This document shows, piece by piece, positions 7,518-13,291 of a stretch of 38,514 bases of DNA. The stretch is taken from positions 1 to 38,514 of IMG/VR virus record IMGVR_UViG_3300042564_007291, one strand, 5' to 3'. The notes below the pieces were generated by a model. The model did not search any database, was not told the DNA's origin, and saw nothing but the letters and a program-made list of their open reading frames with translations. Both the position numbers and the translations under genes were made by a program. The stretch's first letter is position 1. Every line of letters begins with the position of its first letter. This DNA is from a virus.

Positions 7518-8251
7518 CGCACCGCCCCGATCTTGTAACCGACCGGCATTTCATTCCACTCACGCCCATCAAGTTCTCGGCCATTGGATTTTGGCCGAAT
7601 GCCGCCCCATTGCTTGAAGAAAAACGGCACACTCTGCGCGATGCACTGATCCCGAATTTCGCGCACCCAATCGGGGTGCATCGGGCGCGCACCTGGGCCG
7701 CTTTCGCCGCCCACAATGACCCAATGGATGCCAAACAGGTTCAGCGCGCCAAGCGGGCCAAGAAGCGGTTCGATTGACAGAAAGCGCACTTGCGCAGGAA
7801 TCCCGCGAAGAACATCAATGCGGCGCTTTACCTTGGCGTCTTCGACCGAAACACCAAACCATACATGGTGGGGCAGCTTGCGGCCTCGCCCCATCAGGTA
7901 ATCGCGCATGCGGCTACTGCGCTTGGTCAGCACCTGGAAGTTGTGCCAATCCGCCCGCTCCATCACGTCAAACACCTGATCAATAAAGCTGGCCGGCACA
8001 TCCTTGTGGAACAAATCAGACATGGAATTGACGAAGATACGCCGAGGCTTCTTCCAGCGGAGCGGCTGTTCAAGCCGATCAGGCCGCAGGGTCAGGTCAA
8101 AGCCCGCCTCAAACGGATGACCAGGCGTGCCGCGCCAGCGCTCAGCAAAGCGCGCAGCGTAGCAGTTATCGCACCCCGCACTGATCTTCGTGCAGCCGGT
8201 CACCGGGTTCCAGGTGGCGTCAGTCCATTCAATGGCGCTTTTATCACCCAT
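7514..8251 (-). CDS. DUF5131 family protein (phage Gp37/Gp68)
   Basis: 245 residues from the ATG at 8251. The sequence [20 protein letters not shown] and the later [10 protein letters not shown] and [15 protein letters not shown] are hallmarks of the phage Gp37/Gp68 (DUF5131) family. Three cysteines, C20, C27 and C30, form CX6CX2C, reminiscent of radical-SAM iron-sulfur binding; the family's reaction is not established to my knowledge. The gene overlaps the small gene upstream by 8 nt and the methyltransferase downstream by GTGA. An in-frame ATG at 8314 lies inside the upstream gene and is less likely. Confidence 0.9.
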   Translation of the reverse strand: MGDKSAIEWTDATWNPVTGCTKISAGCDNCYAARFAERWRGTPGHPFEAGFDLTLRPDRLEQPLRWKKPRRIFVNSMSDLFHKDVPASFIDQVFDVMERADWHNFQVLTKRSSRMRDYLMGRGRKLPHHVWFGVSVEDAKVKRRIDVLRGIPAQVRFLSIEPLLGPLGALNLFGIHWVIVGGESGPGARPMHPDWVREIRDQCIAQSVPFFFKQWGGIRPKSNGRELDGREWNEMPVGYKIGAVR

Positions 8252-8384
8252 GATCGACCACGCCTTCCAACAACGCGCGCATATCCGCATGGCAGCGCGC
8301 GACTTCTTCATCATTCCGCATTTTGCGCCACACTTCCGCCAGCGTCAGAAGCGTCAGCAGCTTGGCAGCCACGTCCGCGCTCAT
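8244..8384 (-). CDS. Small hypothetical protein, 46 aa
   Basis: This short frame begins [20 protein letters not shown] and ends with [16 protein letters not shown]. It starts with an ATGA overlap on the preceding gene (8381-8384) and its stop lies 8 nt inside the start of the DUF5131 gene, so it fills a gap that is otherwise uncoded in a tightly packed operon. It is predicted to be mostly helical and soluble. Function unknown. Confidence 0.65.
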   Translation of the reverse strand: MSADVAAKLLTLLTLAEVWRKMRNDEEVARCHADMRALLEGVVDHG

Positions 8385-8644
8385 GCGGGGCCCTCAATCG
8401 GCGCGGCGGCAAACACGGCAGTCTGGCGCGCCGTTTCCCCCAAGATGTAGCCATAAACCATATCGAGCGTACCCTTCCCCGCTTCCGCCCATTGGTCCTG
8501 CCGCCGCCCAGCGATGGTTTTGTGCGCAAGCAGCGCAGCCAACACCTGCCTTTCCTCAGCAGGCGTCAGCCCTTGGCGGGCGAGCGCTTCGCGCAGCCGC
8601 CGCCCCGCGAGACTAACCCGCGCGAATTCCGCCCCTTCAGACAT
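8381..8644 (-). CDS. Hypothetical protein, 87 aa
   Basis: The protein starts MSEGAEFARVSLAGRRLREA at the ATG at 8644, which overlaps the GcrA stop (ATGTCTGA). The frame is open farther upstream, but that part lies inside the GcrA gene and reads as arginine-rich noise. The product is charged and helical (LTPAEERQVLAALLAHKTIAG), with no domain recognised. The next small gene starts at its stop codon by ATGA. A DNA-metabolism or regulatory role would fit the position but is not shown. Confidence 0.7.
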   Translation of the reverse strand: MSEGAEFARVSLAGRRLREALARQGLTPAEERQVLAALLAHKTIAGRRQDQWAEAGKGTLDMVYGYILGETARQTAVFAAAPIEGPA

Positions 8645-9275
8645 AAGCAGCAAACCTTCCACGCGCCGGCGGGCCTTGCCATGCGCGGTTCTTTGGCTTC
8701 TGCCGCACCTCATCTTCCACCGCCCCGCGCTTACTGAAGCAGCGCGCGTGATGCGCTGGGCAATACGGGCTATCCTGCCGCCCTTCTTCATTCCGCCGCG
8801 CCGGTGCATCGCAAAAGCGCGGTTCTTCCCCCAGCAGCCTTTCCTTGTCGCCCCACATCGGAAACTGACAGCCCCGCGCTGGAAAAAGCTGCGGCCGAGG
8901 CTTTGAAGCCCCAGCCGCAGAGTTTCCAGACAGGGAGGATGCCACATGCGCGGTAGCAGCCGCCGCGCGCGGCCCGGGCTGGGCAGATGCCTCAGCCAAG
9001 CTTTGGTGGGCGACGGGCGCCACCTGGAACCCCCCAACACCCGTCGCCCTAAGCCGTGCGTCTGTCGAGGTCACGCGCGGCTTATTCTTCACACCTTCAA
9101 GCGCCGCCGGCAGAGGCCGAGCATCCAACTTCAAGCGATGCACCTTGCCAACAACGGAACCCTTGGAAACGCCAAGCGCATCCGCGATTTCAGTGTAGCT
9201 ATCGCCGCGCGCATGCAATTCGCGCAGCCGATCAATCATCCCGGGCTCACCCCATGGGCCAGGATTGGCGCTCAT
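8637..9275 (-). CDS. GcrA-family transcriptional regulator
   Basis: 212 residues. The N-terminal helix-turn-helix (about 13-50, MIDRLRELHARGDSYTEIAD then GKVHRLKL) matches GcrA, the alphaproteobacterial regulator that binds sigma-70 and methylated promoters. The C-terminal half has the GcrA zinc-like signature: C136-QFP, F-C155-DAP, Y-C172-PAHH-ARC. The linker is long and Ala/Pro-rich. The ATG at 9275 overlaps the stop of the 50-aa gene as ATGA, which favours it over a GTG 12 nt upstream. The phage may use it to steer host transcription, possibly through DNA methylation. Confidence 0.85.
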   Translation of the reverse strand: MSANPGPWGEPGMIDRLRELHARGDSYTEIADALGVSKGSVVGKVHRLKLDARPLPAALEGVKNKPRVTSTDARLRATGVGGFQVAPVAHQSLAEASAQPGPRAAAATAHVASSLSGNSAAGASKPRPQLFPARGCQFPMWGDKERLLGEEPRFCDAPARRNEEGRQDSPYCPAHHARCFSKRGAVEDEVRQKPKNRAWQGPPARGRFAAYV

Positions 9276-9424
9276 GGCTGGCGGCACCGATCATCAACGA
9301 TTCGCTTCGCGCGTTTCGCCGCCCGATCCCCAAGCCTGCACAACCATTCACCGGGGCACCACAACACCCCAGCCAAAGCGCGCCACAGGGACGCACGAAT
9401 AAGCGCCCCATACTGACCCTTCAT
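9272..9424 (-). CDS. Small hypothetical protein, 50 aa
   Basis: This short frame starts MKGQYGALIRASLWRALAGV and ends KRIVDDRCRQP. Both ends are ATGA overlaps: its ATG at 9424 with the stop of the gene at 9421, and its TGA with the GcrA ATG at 9275. It is basic and partly hydrophobic (LWRALAGVLWCPGEWLCRL), perhaps membrane-associated. Function unknown. Confidence 0.65.
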   Translation of the reverse strand: MKGQYGALIRASLWRALAGVLWCPGEWLCRLGDRAAKRAKRIVDDRCRQP

Positions 9425-9873
9425 TTCTTCACCCCCTCCAAAATCGCCGCCGCTTCTGTGGCGACGGCGACCAAATCCAGCATTTCCTGCCGCAGCACCG
9501 CACGTTCACCATCCGTAATCGCGCCATCCGCAACCGCGCGCCCGAAGGCCGCGAAAACCTCACTGGAATTCTGCCCGACTGCGGCAATGGCGCTGATGGC
9601 GCAGCCGCCGATGGGTTCCACATGCACCAGCGCCAGGCCATGCATGCCGGCCAGCAGCTTTGTGACCACAGGCACACCCGCCGCGCGTTCCAAATCCGCC
9701 ACAACATCCAGCGCAGGAAAGCGATCTTTCGCTTCCTGATCATAGCCCGCCGCCAGATGAGTCTTGCTGAGGCGCGATGCCGCCGCAGCCGCTTCCAGCC
9801 CGCCGGCATGTTGCACCAACACCCGAAACCCGGTTTTCAGCGCGCGACGTTCTTCATCCGTGGTCAGGTGCAT
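9421..9873 (-). CDS. Putative regulatory protein, CII-like
   Basis: 150 residues. Residues about 12-45 (LKTGFRVLVQHAGGLEAAAA then RLSKTHLA) read as a helix-turn-helix, followed by ALDVVADLERAAGVPVVTKLLA. This layout resembles the phage CII/bacteriophage-regulatory family, where a lambda-type DNA-binding domain is followed by a helical oligomerisation tail. It is the first gene of the long, densely coupled leftward run. The assignment is from pattern and position, so the family name is tentative. Confidence 0.6.
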   Translation of the reverse strand: MHLTTDEERRALKTGFRVLVQHAGGLEAAAAASRLSKTHLAAGYDQEAKDRFPALDVVADLERAAGVPVVTKLLAGMHGLALVHVEPIGGCAISAIAAVGQNSSEVFAAFGRAVADGAITDGERAVLRQEMLDLVAVATEAAAILEGVKK

Positions 9874-9888
9874 CAGCGCGCCGCCTTC

Positions 9889-9903
9889 GCGGAATCATTC
9901 CGC
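9889..9903. promoter_or_regulatory. 15-bp palindrome between divergent genes
   Basis: GCGGAATCATTCCGC is a perfect inverted repeat with 7-bp arms, followed by a second small hairpin, CGCGG/CCGCG (9912-9925). It lies between the leftward regulator start (9873) and the rightward gene at 9955, so it is a candidate operator for either. No clear -35/-10 pair is visible to me. Confidence 0.45.
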
Positions 9904-9954
9904 ATGACAAACGCGGAAAGCCGCGCCATATTCGCGGCGGAAAGGAGAATTCCC

Positions 9955-10350
9955 ATGCAAAAAACCACCCTCGGCGCCGTCGCACTAATTCTGACCGCAT
10001 TACTTGGCATCGCGACCGCCATCACATCGCTGGATGCGCGCTTAACTGAAGCCGAAGGCCGCGCCTTGGCCGATTTGCGCCGCACTGCCTGCAACGCAAG
10101 GGCACTGACCTTTGATGCGCAACTGGCCTGCGCCAGAATCGAACCGGACACCGGCTGGGCCGTGCATCGGCTGCCCATCCCCGGCTTTTTCGGGCTGATC
10201 ACCTGGCTGACACTGGGTTTTGGGCTGGCCATGCTGGCAAGGCCCGATGAGGACTCAGTGGCGGATATGGGCAGCACGGAAGAACGAGAGCGCCAGCGCA
10301 AGCTTGCCTTAGCCGCACAGGCAAAACTGCGGGAGGAAGAAGCCAAATGA
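9955..10350 (+). CDS. Small two-helix membrane protein, antisense to the early operon
   Basis: 131 residues from the ATG at 9955, which has a good Shine-Dalgarno (AAAGGAGAA). There is an N-terminal hydrophobic helix (about 7-25, GAVALILTALLGIATA), a polar stretch with two cysteines, a second helix (about 77-96, FFGLITWLTLGFGLAML) and a charged cytoplasmic tail (about 98-131). No family recognised. It overlaps the next gene by ATGA, forming a two-gene unit facing against the surrounding leftward genes, as moron genes do. A superinfection-exclusion or other prophage-expressed role is possible but inferred. Confidence 0.7.
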   Translation: MQKTTLGAVALILTALLGIATAITSLDARLTEAEGRALADLRRTACNARALTFDAQLACARIEPDTGWAVHRLPIPGFFGLITWLTLGFGLAMLARPDEDSVADMGSTEERERQRKLALAAQAKLREEEAK

Positions 10351-10820
10351 GCAGCGGCGCAGCCGTCTTTTTCACCGTTCTTTTCACCGGCCTGATCCTT
10401 GTGATCGGCCTGAACCTGCGCCGCCGGGAAGACGGCGCAGCGCGCCGAACCGAAAGAATTGGGGAGGCTCCCCCAAAAAGACGCCGCCGCTTGGCGCGGA
10501 CCATTCCGCCACCAGAAAAGGCCATGGCCCGGCTGCGCATGGAATATGCTGATGCCTTTGGGGTACTGACGGAACGGCAGATTTCCATCATCCAGCTTGA
10601 CGCCACGAAAGACGCGGAGGGGCGATATCGCCCCTCCAAAATGCGGGCCTATTGCCACATGCGCCGGGGCTACCGCACCTTCATGGTGCACCGCATTCAA
10701 AAGCTGTATGTCCCCAGCCAGGAAGAACCCCTGCGCCTTCGCGGCGAAATCCACCATTACTTCGCGGACCTCTGCGCCCACGTGGCGGCATCCCCGAGCG
10801 GAATAGTGACGCCGCAATGA
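10347..10820 (+). CDS. Single-pass membrane protein with a possible WYL-like segment
   Basis: 157 residues. An N-terminal transmembrane helix (about 5-23, AAVFFTVLFTGLILVIGL) is followed by a basic linker (RRRR near 46-49) and a soluble domain. Residues about 98-120 (KMRAYCHMRRGYRTFMVHRI) resemble the central WYL-domain pattern, in which a cysteine/arginine strand precedes R-x-F-x-x-x-R-I. This is a weak, partial match. It starts by ATGA overlap with the preceding membrane protein and ends 2 nt before the stop of the convergent Cro-like gene. A membrane-anchored sensor is one reading. Confidence 0.7.
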   Translation: MSSGAAVFFTVLFTGLILVIGLNLRRREDGAARRTERIGEAPPKRRRRLARTIPPPEKAMARLRMEYADAFGVLTERQISIIQLDATKDAEGRYRPSKMRAYCHMRRGYRTFMVHRIQKLYVPSQEEPLRLRGEIHHYFADLCAHVAASPSGIVTPQ

Positions 10821-10822
10821 CA

Positions 10823-11041
10823 TCAGGCGGCGACCTTCGGCGCCTCAGATGGACGCCACATCACGGCTTCGCGGGTCACCTGGGCCAGCCCGTCAGCCTG
10901 GGCCGCATCCAAAATCGGCACCCAATACCGTGATGGCACCCCCTTCACGCGCCAGTGATAAACTGCGGTGCGGCCCGCGCCGAAGCGGCGGGCCATCTCA
11001 GCCGGGCCGCCGAAAGCGGCAATTACGGTTTCAGCATCCAT
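10823..11041 (-). CDS. Cro-like repressor
   Basis: 72 residues from the ATG at 11041; a longer frame from 11113 is possible but would cover the operators. MDAETVIAAFGGPAEMARRF followed by GAGRTAVYHWRVKGVPSRYW is a Cro/YdaS-type helix-turn-helix, in which the tryptophan after the recognition helix and the IPxRYW-like turn are typical. It diverges from the CI-like gene across shared operators, so it probably promotes lytic growth by shutting off the repressor. No strong ribosome site is seen. Confidence 0.75.
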   Translation of the reverse strand: MDAETVIAAFGGPAEMARRFGAGRTAVYHWRVKGVPSRYWVPILDAAQADGLAQVTREAVMWRPSEAPKVAA

Positions 11042-11147
11042 GACCGCGAGACTGTCAGAAATCCTCACAGACTGCAAGTCTATTTCGCGCCTGAACGACA
11101 GAAAAAATGACATTACTGTCAGAACGCATCAGGGGCATAAAGCGCGC
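11042..11147. promoter_or_regulatory. Divergent operator/promoter region of the repressor switch
   Basis: The 10-mer ACTGTCAGAA occurs twice (11051-11060 and 11115-11124). One copy forms the dyad CTGT-N11-ACAG (11052-11070); the other forms TGACA-N4-TGTCA (11108-11121). These are likely operators for the CI-like and/or Cro-like proteins. AGGGG, about 12 nt before the ATG at 11148, is the ribosome site for the repressor. No confident -35/-10 boxes can be assigned. Confidence 0.6.
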
Positions 11148-11462
11148 ATGTCCAAAACGCGCAGCGAATTGCACCACGCCGAGATTGCCAAGCGCCTTCA
11201 GGCCGTCAGACTTGAACTCGGCCTTTCAAAGCGCGCTTTGGCTGACAGACTTGGGATCAGCCGCACGCGCTACCTACATTGGGAAACCAGCGCCAAAAGC
11301 GCGAATTTCCCCGCTGAAGAATCAATGATTGAACTTTGCGAAATGTTGCCCGGCCTGACAATGGACTTCATATATCGGGGCGTGCTGGATGCGGTGCCGC
11401 ACGCGCTGGCGATCCGCCTTTCTGCCTTTATGGAAGACATAGACCCCGACACACCGGCTTAG
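11148..11462 (+). CDS. CI-like transcriptional repressor (XRE-family HTH)
   Basis: 104 residues. The XRE helix-turn-helix spans about 12-50 (AKRLQAVRLELGLSKRALAD then RLGISRTRYLHWETSAKS). A short C-terminal part follows with no S24/LexA peptidase motif, so this is a small repressor without self-cleavage. It is divergent from the Cro-like gene and is the natural candidate for the lysogeny repressor. Its 3' end overlaps a possible small gene on the other strand. Confidence 0.8.
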   Translation: MSKTRSELHHAEIAKRLQAVRLELGLSKRALADRLGISRTRYLHWETSAKSANFPAEESMIELCEMLPGLTMDFIYRGVLDAVPHALAIRLSAFMEDIDPDTPA

Positions 11463-11541
11463 GCGCTGGGACGGGCCTTTCTACCGGAACCTTCGGCGGC
11501 TTGACCACATCATAAGGTGTAGGCCAGACGAATCCGCGCAT
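11428..11541 (-). CDS. Possible 37-aa proline-rich small protein
   Basis: The frame reads MRGFVWPTPYDVVKPPKVPV then ERPVPAPKPVCRGLCLP. The ATG at 11541 is preceded by GGAGGGAGGTG with about 5 nt spacing, one of the strongest ribosome sites in the window, and this is the main support. It is antisense to the end of the repressor gene and lies in an otherwise gene-free stretch. Function unknown. Confidence 0.4.
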   Translation of the reverse strand: MRGFVWPTPYDVVKPPKVPVERPVPAPKPVCRGLCLP

Positions 11542-11708
11542 CACCGCACCTCCCTCCGAATGAGAACATATAAAGAACCTTAACAGGCACCGCCGATTAT
11601 GGAAGTGCCCGGTGCCAGATTTTTTTTCATGCAATGTCAGATTTTCTCATTGCAAAGTGAAAGAATATCTGACAGTCTCCGCCCCGTCAAACCCAGACGG
11701 AGGCCCAA
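11463..11708. promoter_or_regulatory. Regulatory stretch upstream of the rightward small-gene operon
   Basis: This stretch carries two overlapping inverted repeats: TGCAATG (11630-11636) with CATTGCA (11648-11654), and TGTCAGAT (11635-11642) with ATCTGACA (11667-11674). The second contains the same TGTCAGA word as the repressor-switch operators, suggesting that the same protein controls this operon. GGAGG (11699-11703) precedes the GTG start at 11709. An AT-rich run lies at about 11619-11627. Confidence 0.55.
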
Positions 11709-11987
11709 GTGACCACGCAAACAGCCCAAGCCAGGGCCATGAATGATGATCTCTGGCCCACAAAGCGCAACCAAGCTTTAAAAATGCCGCTGCGCCCGGA
11801 AGGCGCCAGCATAGCCCAACTGGCTGATGGGCTTGATTGTTCCGCCAATGCCGCCCGGCTGCATGTTTCCGGCCTGCGCAAGGCAGGCGTGAATGTGCAG
11901 GTGCTGGATTACGTTCACACCGCGACATTTGGAACCAAAGGCTCCTTCTTTGTGTTCCACGTACCGATGAAGGCGCGCGGCGAATGA
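11709..11987 (+). CDS. Small HTH-like hypothetical protein
   Basis: 92 residues from a GTG with a GGAGG site 5 nt upstream. Residues about 33-62 (GASIAQLADGLDCSANAARL then HVSGLRKAGV) form a likely winged helix-turn-helix. The C-terminus is beta-like (LDYVHTATFGTKGSFFVFHV). It is the first gene of the rightward small-gene series, so it may regulate its own operon. It ends with an ATGA overlap on the next gene. Family not identified. Confidence 0.7.
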   Translation: MTTQTAQARAMNDDLWPTKRNQALKMPLRPEGASIAQLADGLDCSANAARLHVSGLRKAGVNVQVLDYVHTATFGTKGSFFVFHVPMKARGE

Positions 11988-12250
11988 ACGCGATCACGCC
12001 GCAGTTCGCGCCAGCCACCACGCAAGCGCTGGACGCCCTGATCCGCAGCGCCGCGAGTCACAAGGCGATGGTCCTGCTATGGCAAGGCCGCATCGCCCGC
12101 CGCCAAACCGCCCCTTGGGGAGAAGCCTATTGCCGCGAATGCCAAGCTTTCTGGCAAGGCGAATTGGTCCGCGCGCTAACCCTGATCATTGAAGGCACAG
12201 AAACAGACATCCTGGCCCATACGCCTGCCACGCAGGAGGCGCAGCCATGA
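11984..12250 (+). CDS. Hypothetical protein, 88 aa
   Basis: The product begins MNAITPQFAPATTQALDALI and is mainly helical, with a tryptophan-rich middle (LLWQGRIARRQTAPWGEAYC, then RECQAFWQGEL). It has two cysteines four residues apart but no complete metal motif. Coupled by ATGA overlap at both ends. Function unknown. Confidence 0.7.
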   Translation: MNAITPQFAPATTQALDALIRSAASHKAMVLLWQGRIARRQTAPWGEAYCRECQAFWQGELVRALTLIIEGTETDILAHTPATQEAQP

Positions 12251-12504
12251 ACCGGCGCTTTATCCAGATTGGCCCGCAGATCCGCACGTCATGGAGATCA
12301 ACCAAGTATGGAGGCTTGGTGTCTTCACGCGAAAGCGGATTTTCCGGCGCTTGCGTGCAAAGCGACGTCAGCGACGGGGAGATAAAAGTGATCTGGGACA
12401 TGGAAACCATGTCCACCCCACTTGAACCGCACGAAGCGATTGCGTGGGGAGAGGCCCTAATCGCCGCCGCGGACGATGTCGCAGCATACAAGGTGAAGCA
12501 ATGA
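12247..12504 (+). CDS. Hypothetical protein, 85 aa
   Basis: The product begins MNRRFIQIGPQIRTSWRSTK and ends EALIAAADDVAAYKVKQ. The N-terminal half looks beta-rich and the C-terminal half helical (EPHEAIAWGEALIAAADDVA). Coupled by ATGA on both sides. No family recognised. Confidence 0.7.
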   Translation: MNRRFIQIGPQIRTSWRSTKYGGLVSSRESGFSGACVQSDVSDGEIKVIWDMETMSTPLEPHEAIAWGEALIAAADDVAAYKVKQ

Positions 12505-12794
12505 ACCAGATCACCCGCCCGCGCATGGTCCTGGTCCCGCCCATGCACCCCCTGTCCGCAATCTCCGCACGGCTTGAAGACCTTCCCCCGCCGCTCTGCG
12601 CCTGGGCAAGCCTGACGCTGCGCACCGCCACCAGCGCGGATGCCCTGCTGCTTGTCGCCGATGGCGCAGATGAAGCCGCCCGCGAAGCCGAACACATCCT
12701 GCGCGGAGACAAAGACGCAGCCGCCTATCGCCTGTTGGCCGCGCTACTGCGCGAAGCCGCCCCGATTATCGAAGCCCAAAGAAAGGAAGGCTGA
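12501..12794 (+). CDS. Hypothetical protein, 97 aa
   Basis: The ATG at 12501 overlaps the previous stop as ATGA. The product is Ala-rich and helical after a proline-containing N-terminus (MNQITRPRMVLVPPMHPLSA), with acidic and basic residues arranged as amphipathic helices. No transmembrane segment or metal motif. Function unknown. Confidence 0.7.
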   Translation: MNQITRPRMVLVPPMHPLSAISARLEDLPPPLCAWASLTLRTATSADALLLVADGADEAAREAEHILRGDKDAAAYRLLAALLREAAPIIEAQRKEG

Positions 12795-12797
12795 GGC

Positions 12798-13013
12798 ATG
12801 ACACACCACCCCAACCAAGCGCCGCATCGCGGCTGCTATGATTGGCCGGCCATCGAAGGCCAGCGCCTGCCGCGCAGAAACTTTGTCGGCGTTAAGCTGA
12901 CCGCCCTTGTGCTGGCCAGCCCGCTACTCGCCATCGGCTTCCTGTGGGTGGCCTACTACCTGGTGAAGGGCCTTGGCGTATTGGCGCTTATCTTTGCGGC
13001 GGTGCTGGCATGA
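12798..13013 (+). CDS. Small membrane protein, 71 aa
   Basis: The product starts MTHHPNQAPHRGCYDWPAIE and from about residue 30 is strongly hydrophobic, forming one long or two short transmembrane helices (VKLTALVLASPLLAIGFLWV, then YYLVKGLGVLALIFAAVLA). It lies 3 nt after the previous gene and overlaps the next. Such proteins in lysogeny regions can act in superinfection exclusion, but nothing specific is seen here. Confidence 0.7.
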   Translation: MTHHPNQAPHRGCYDWPAIEGQRLPRRNFVGVKLTALVLASPLLAIGFLWVAYYLVKGLGVLALIFAAVLA

Positions 13014-13291
13014 TCAGCACAGACCTCACCGCCGCCATCACCGTGGCGTATGACGCGCTTTCCGCCGCCGAACACGCGCCAGACCGCATGGTAGCCCTGC
13101 TACACCTGCGCCGCGCATCAATGGCCATTCAGGCTTTGGAAGCCCATGTGGCCCGCGTTGCCGCAATGGAAGCATCCCCCATACCGCCGCACTGGCGCCA
13201 GCAGCCGGTCGCGCTGGCTGACATGCCGCCAAACGTGGTGCCACTCCGCCGCGCGCGGCACATCCCAATCCACCACGGGGGCGCCGCATGA
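13010..13291 (+). CDS. Hypothetical protein, 93 aa
   Basis: The ATG at 13010 overlaps the stop of the membrane-protein gene. The N-terminal two thirds are helical (MISTDLTAAITVAYDALSAA, later LLHLRRASMAIQALEAHVAR) and the end is Pro/Arg-rich. Coupled to the next gene by ATGA. No family recognised. Confidence 0.65.
   Translation: MISTDLTAAITVAYDALSAAEHAPDRMVALLHLRRASMAIQALEAHVARVAAMEASPIPPHWRQQPVALADMPPNVVPLRRARHIPIHHGGAA

Noticed and set aside
9873-9929. An 18-codon leader frame ending TGATG before the CII-like gene
   Set aside because: The junction fits coupling, but there is no ribosome site and it is only the end of the long antisense frame.
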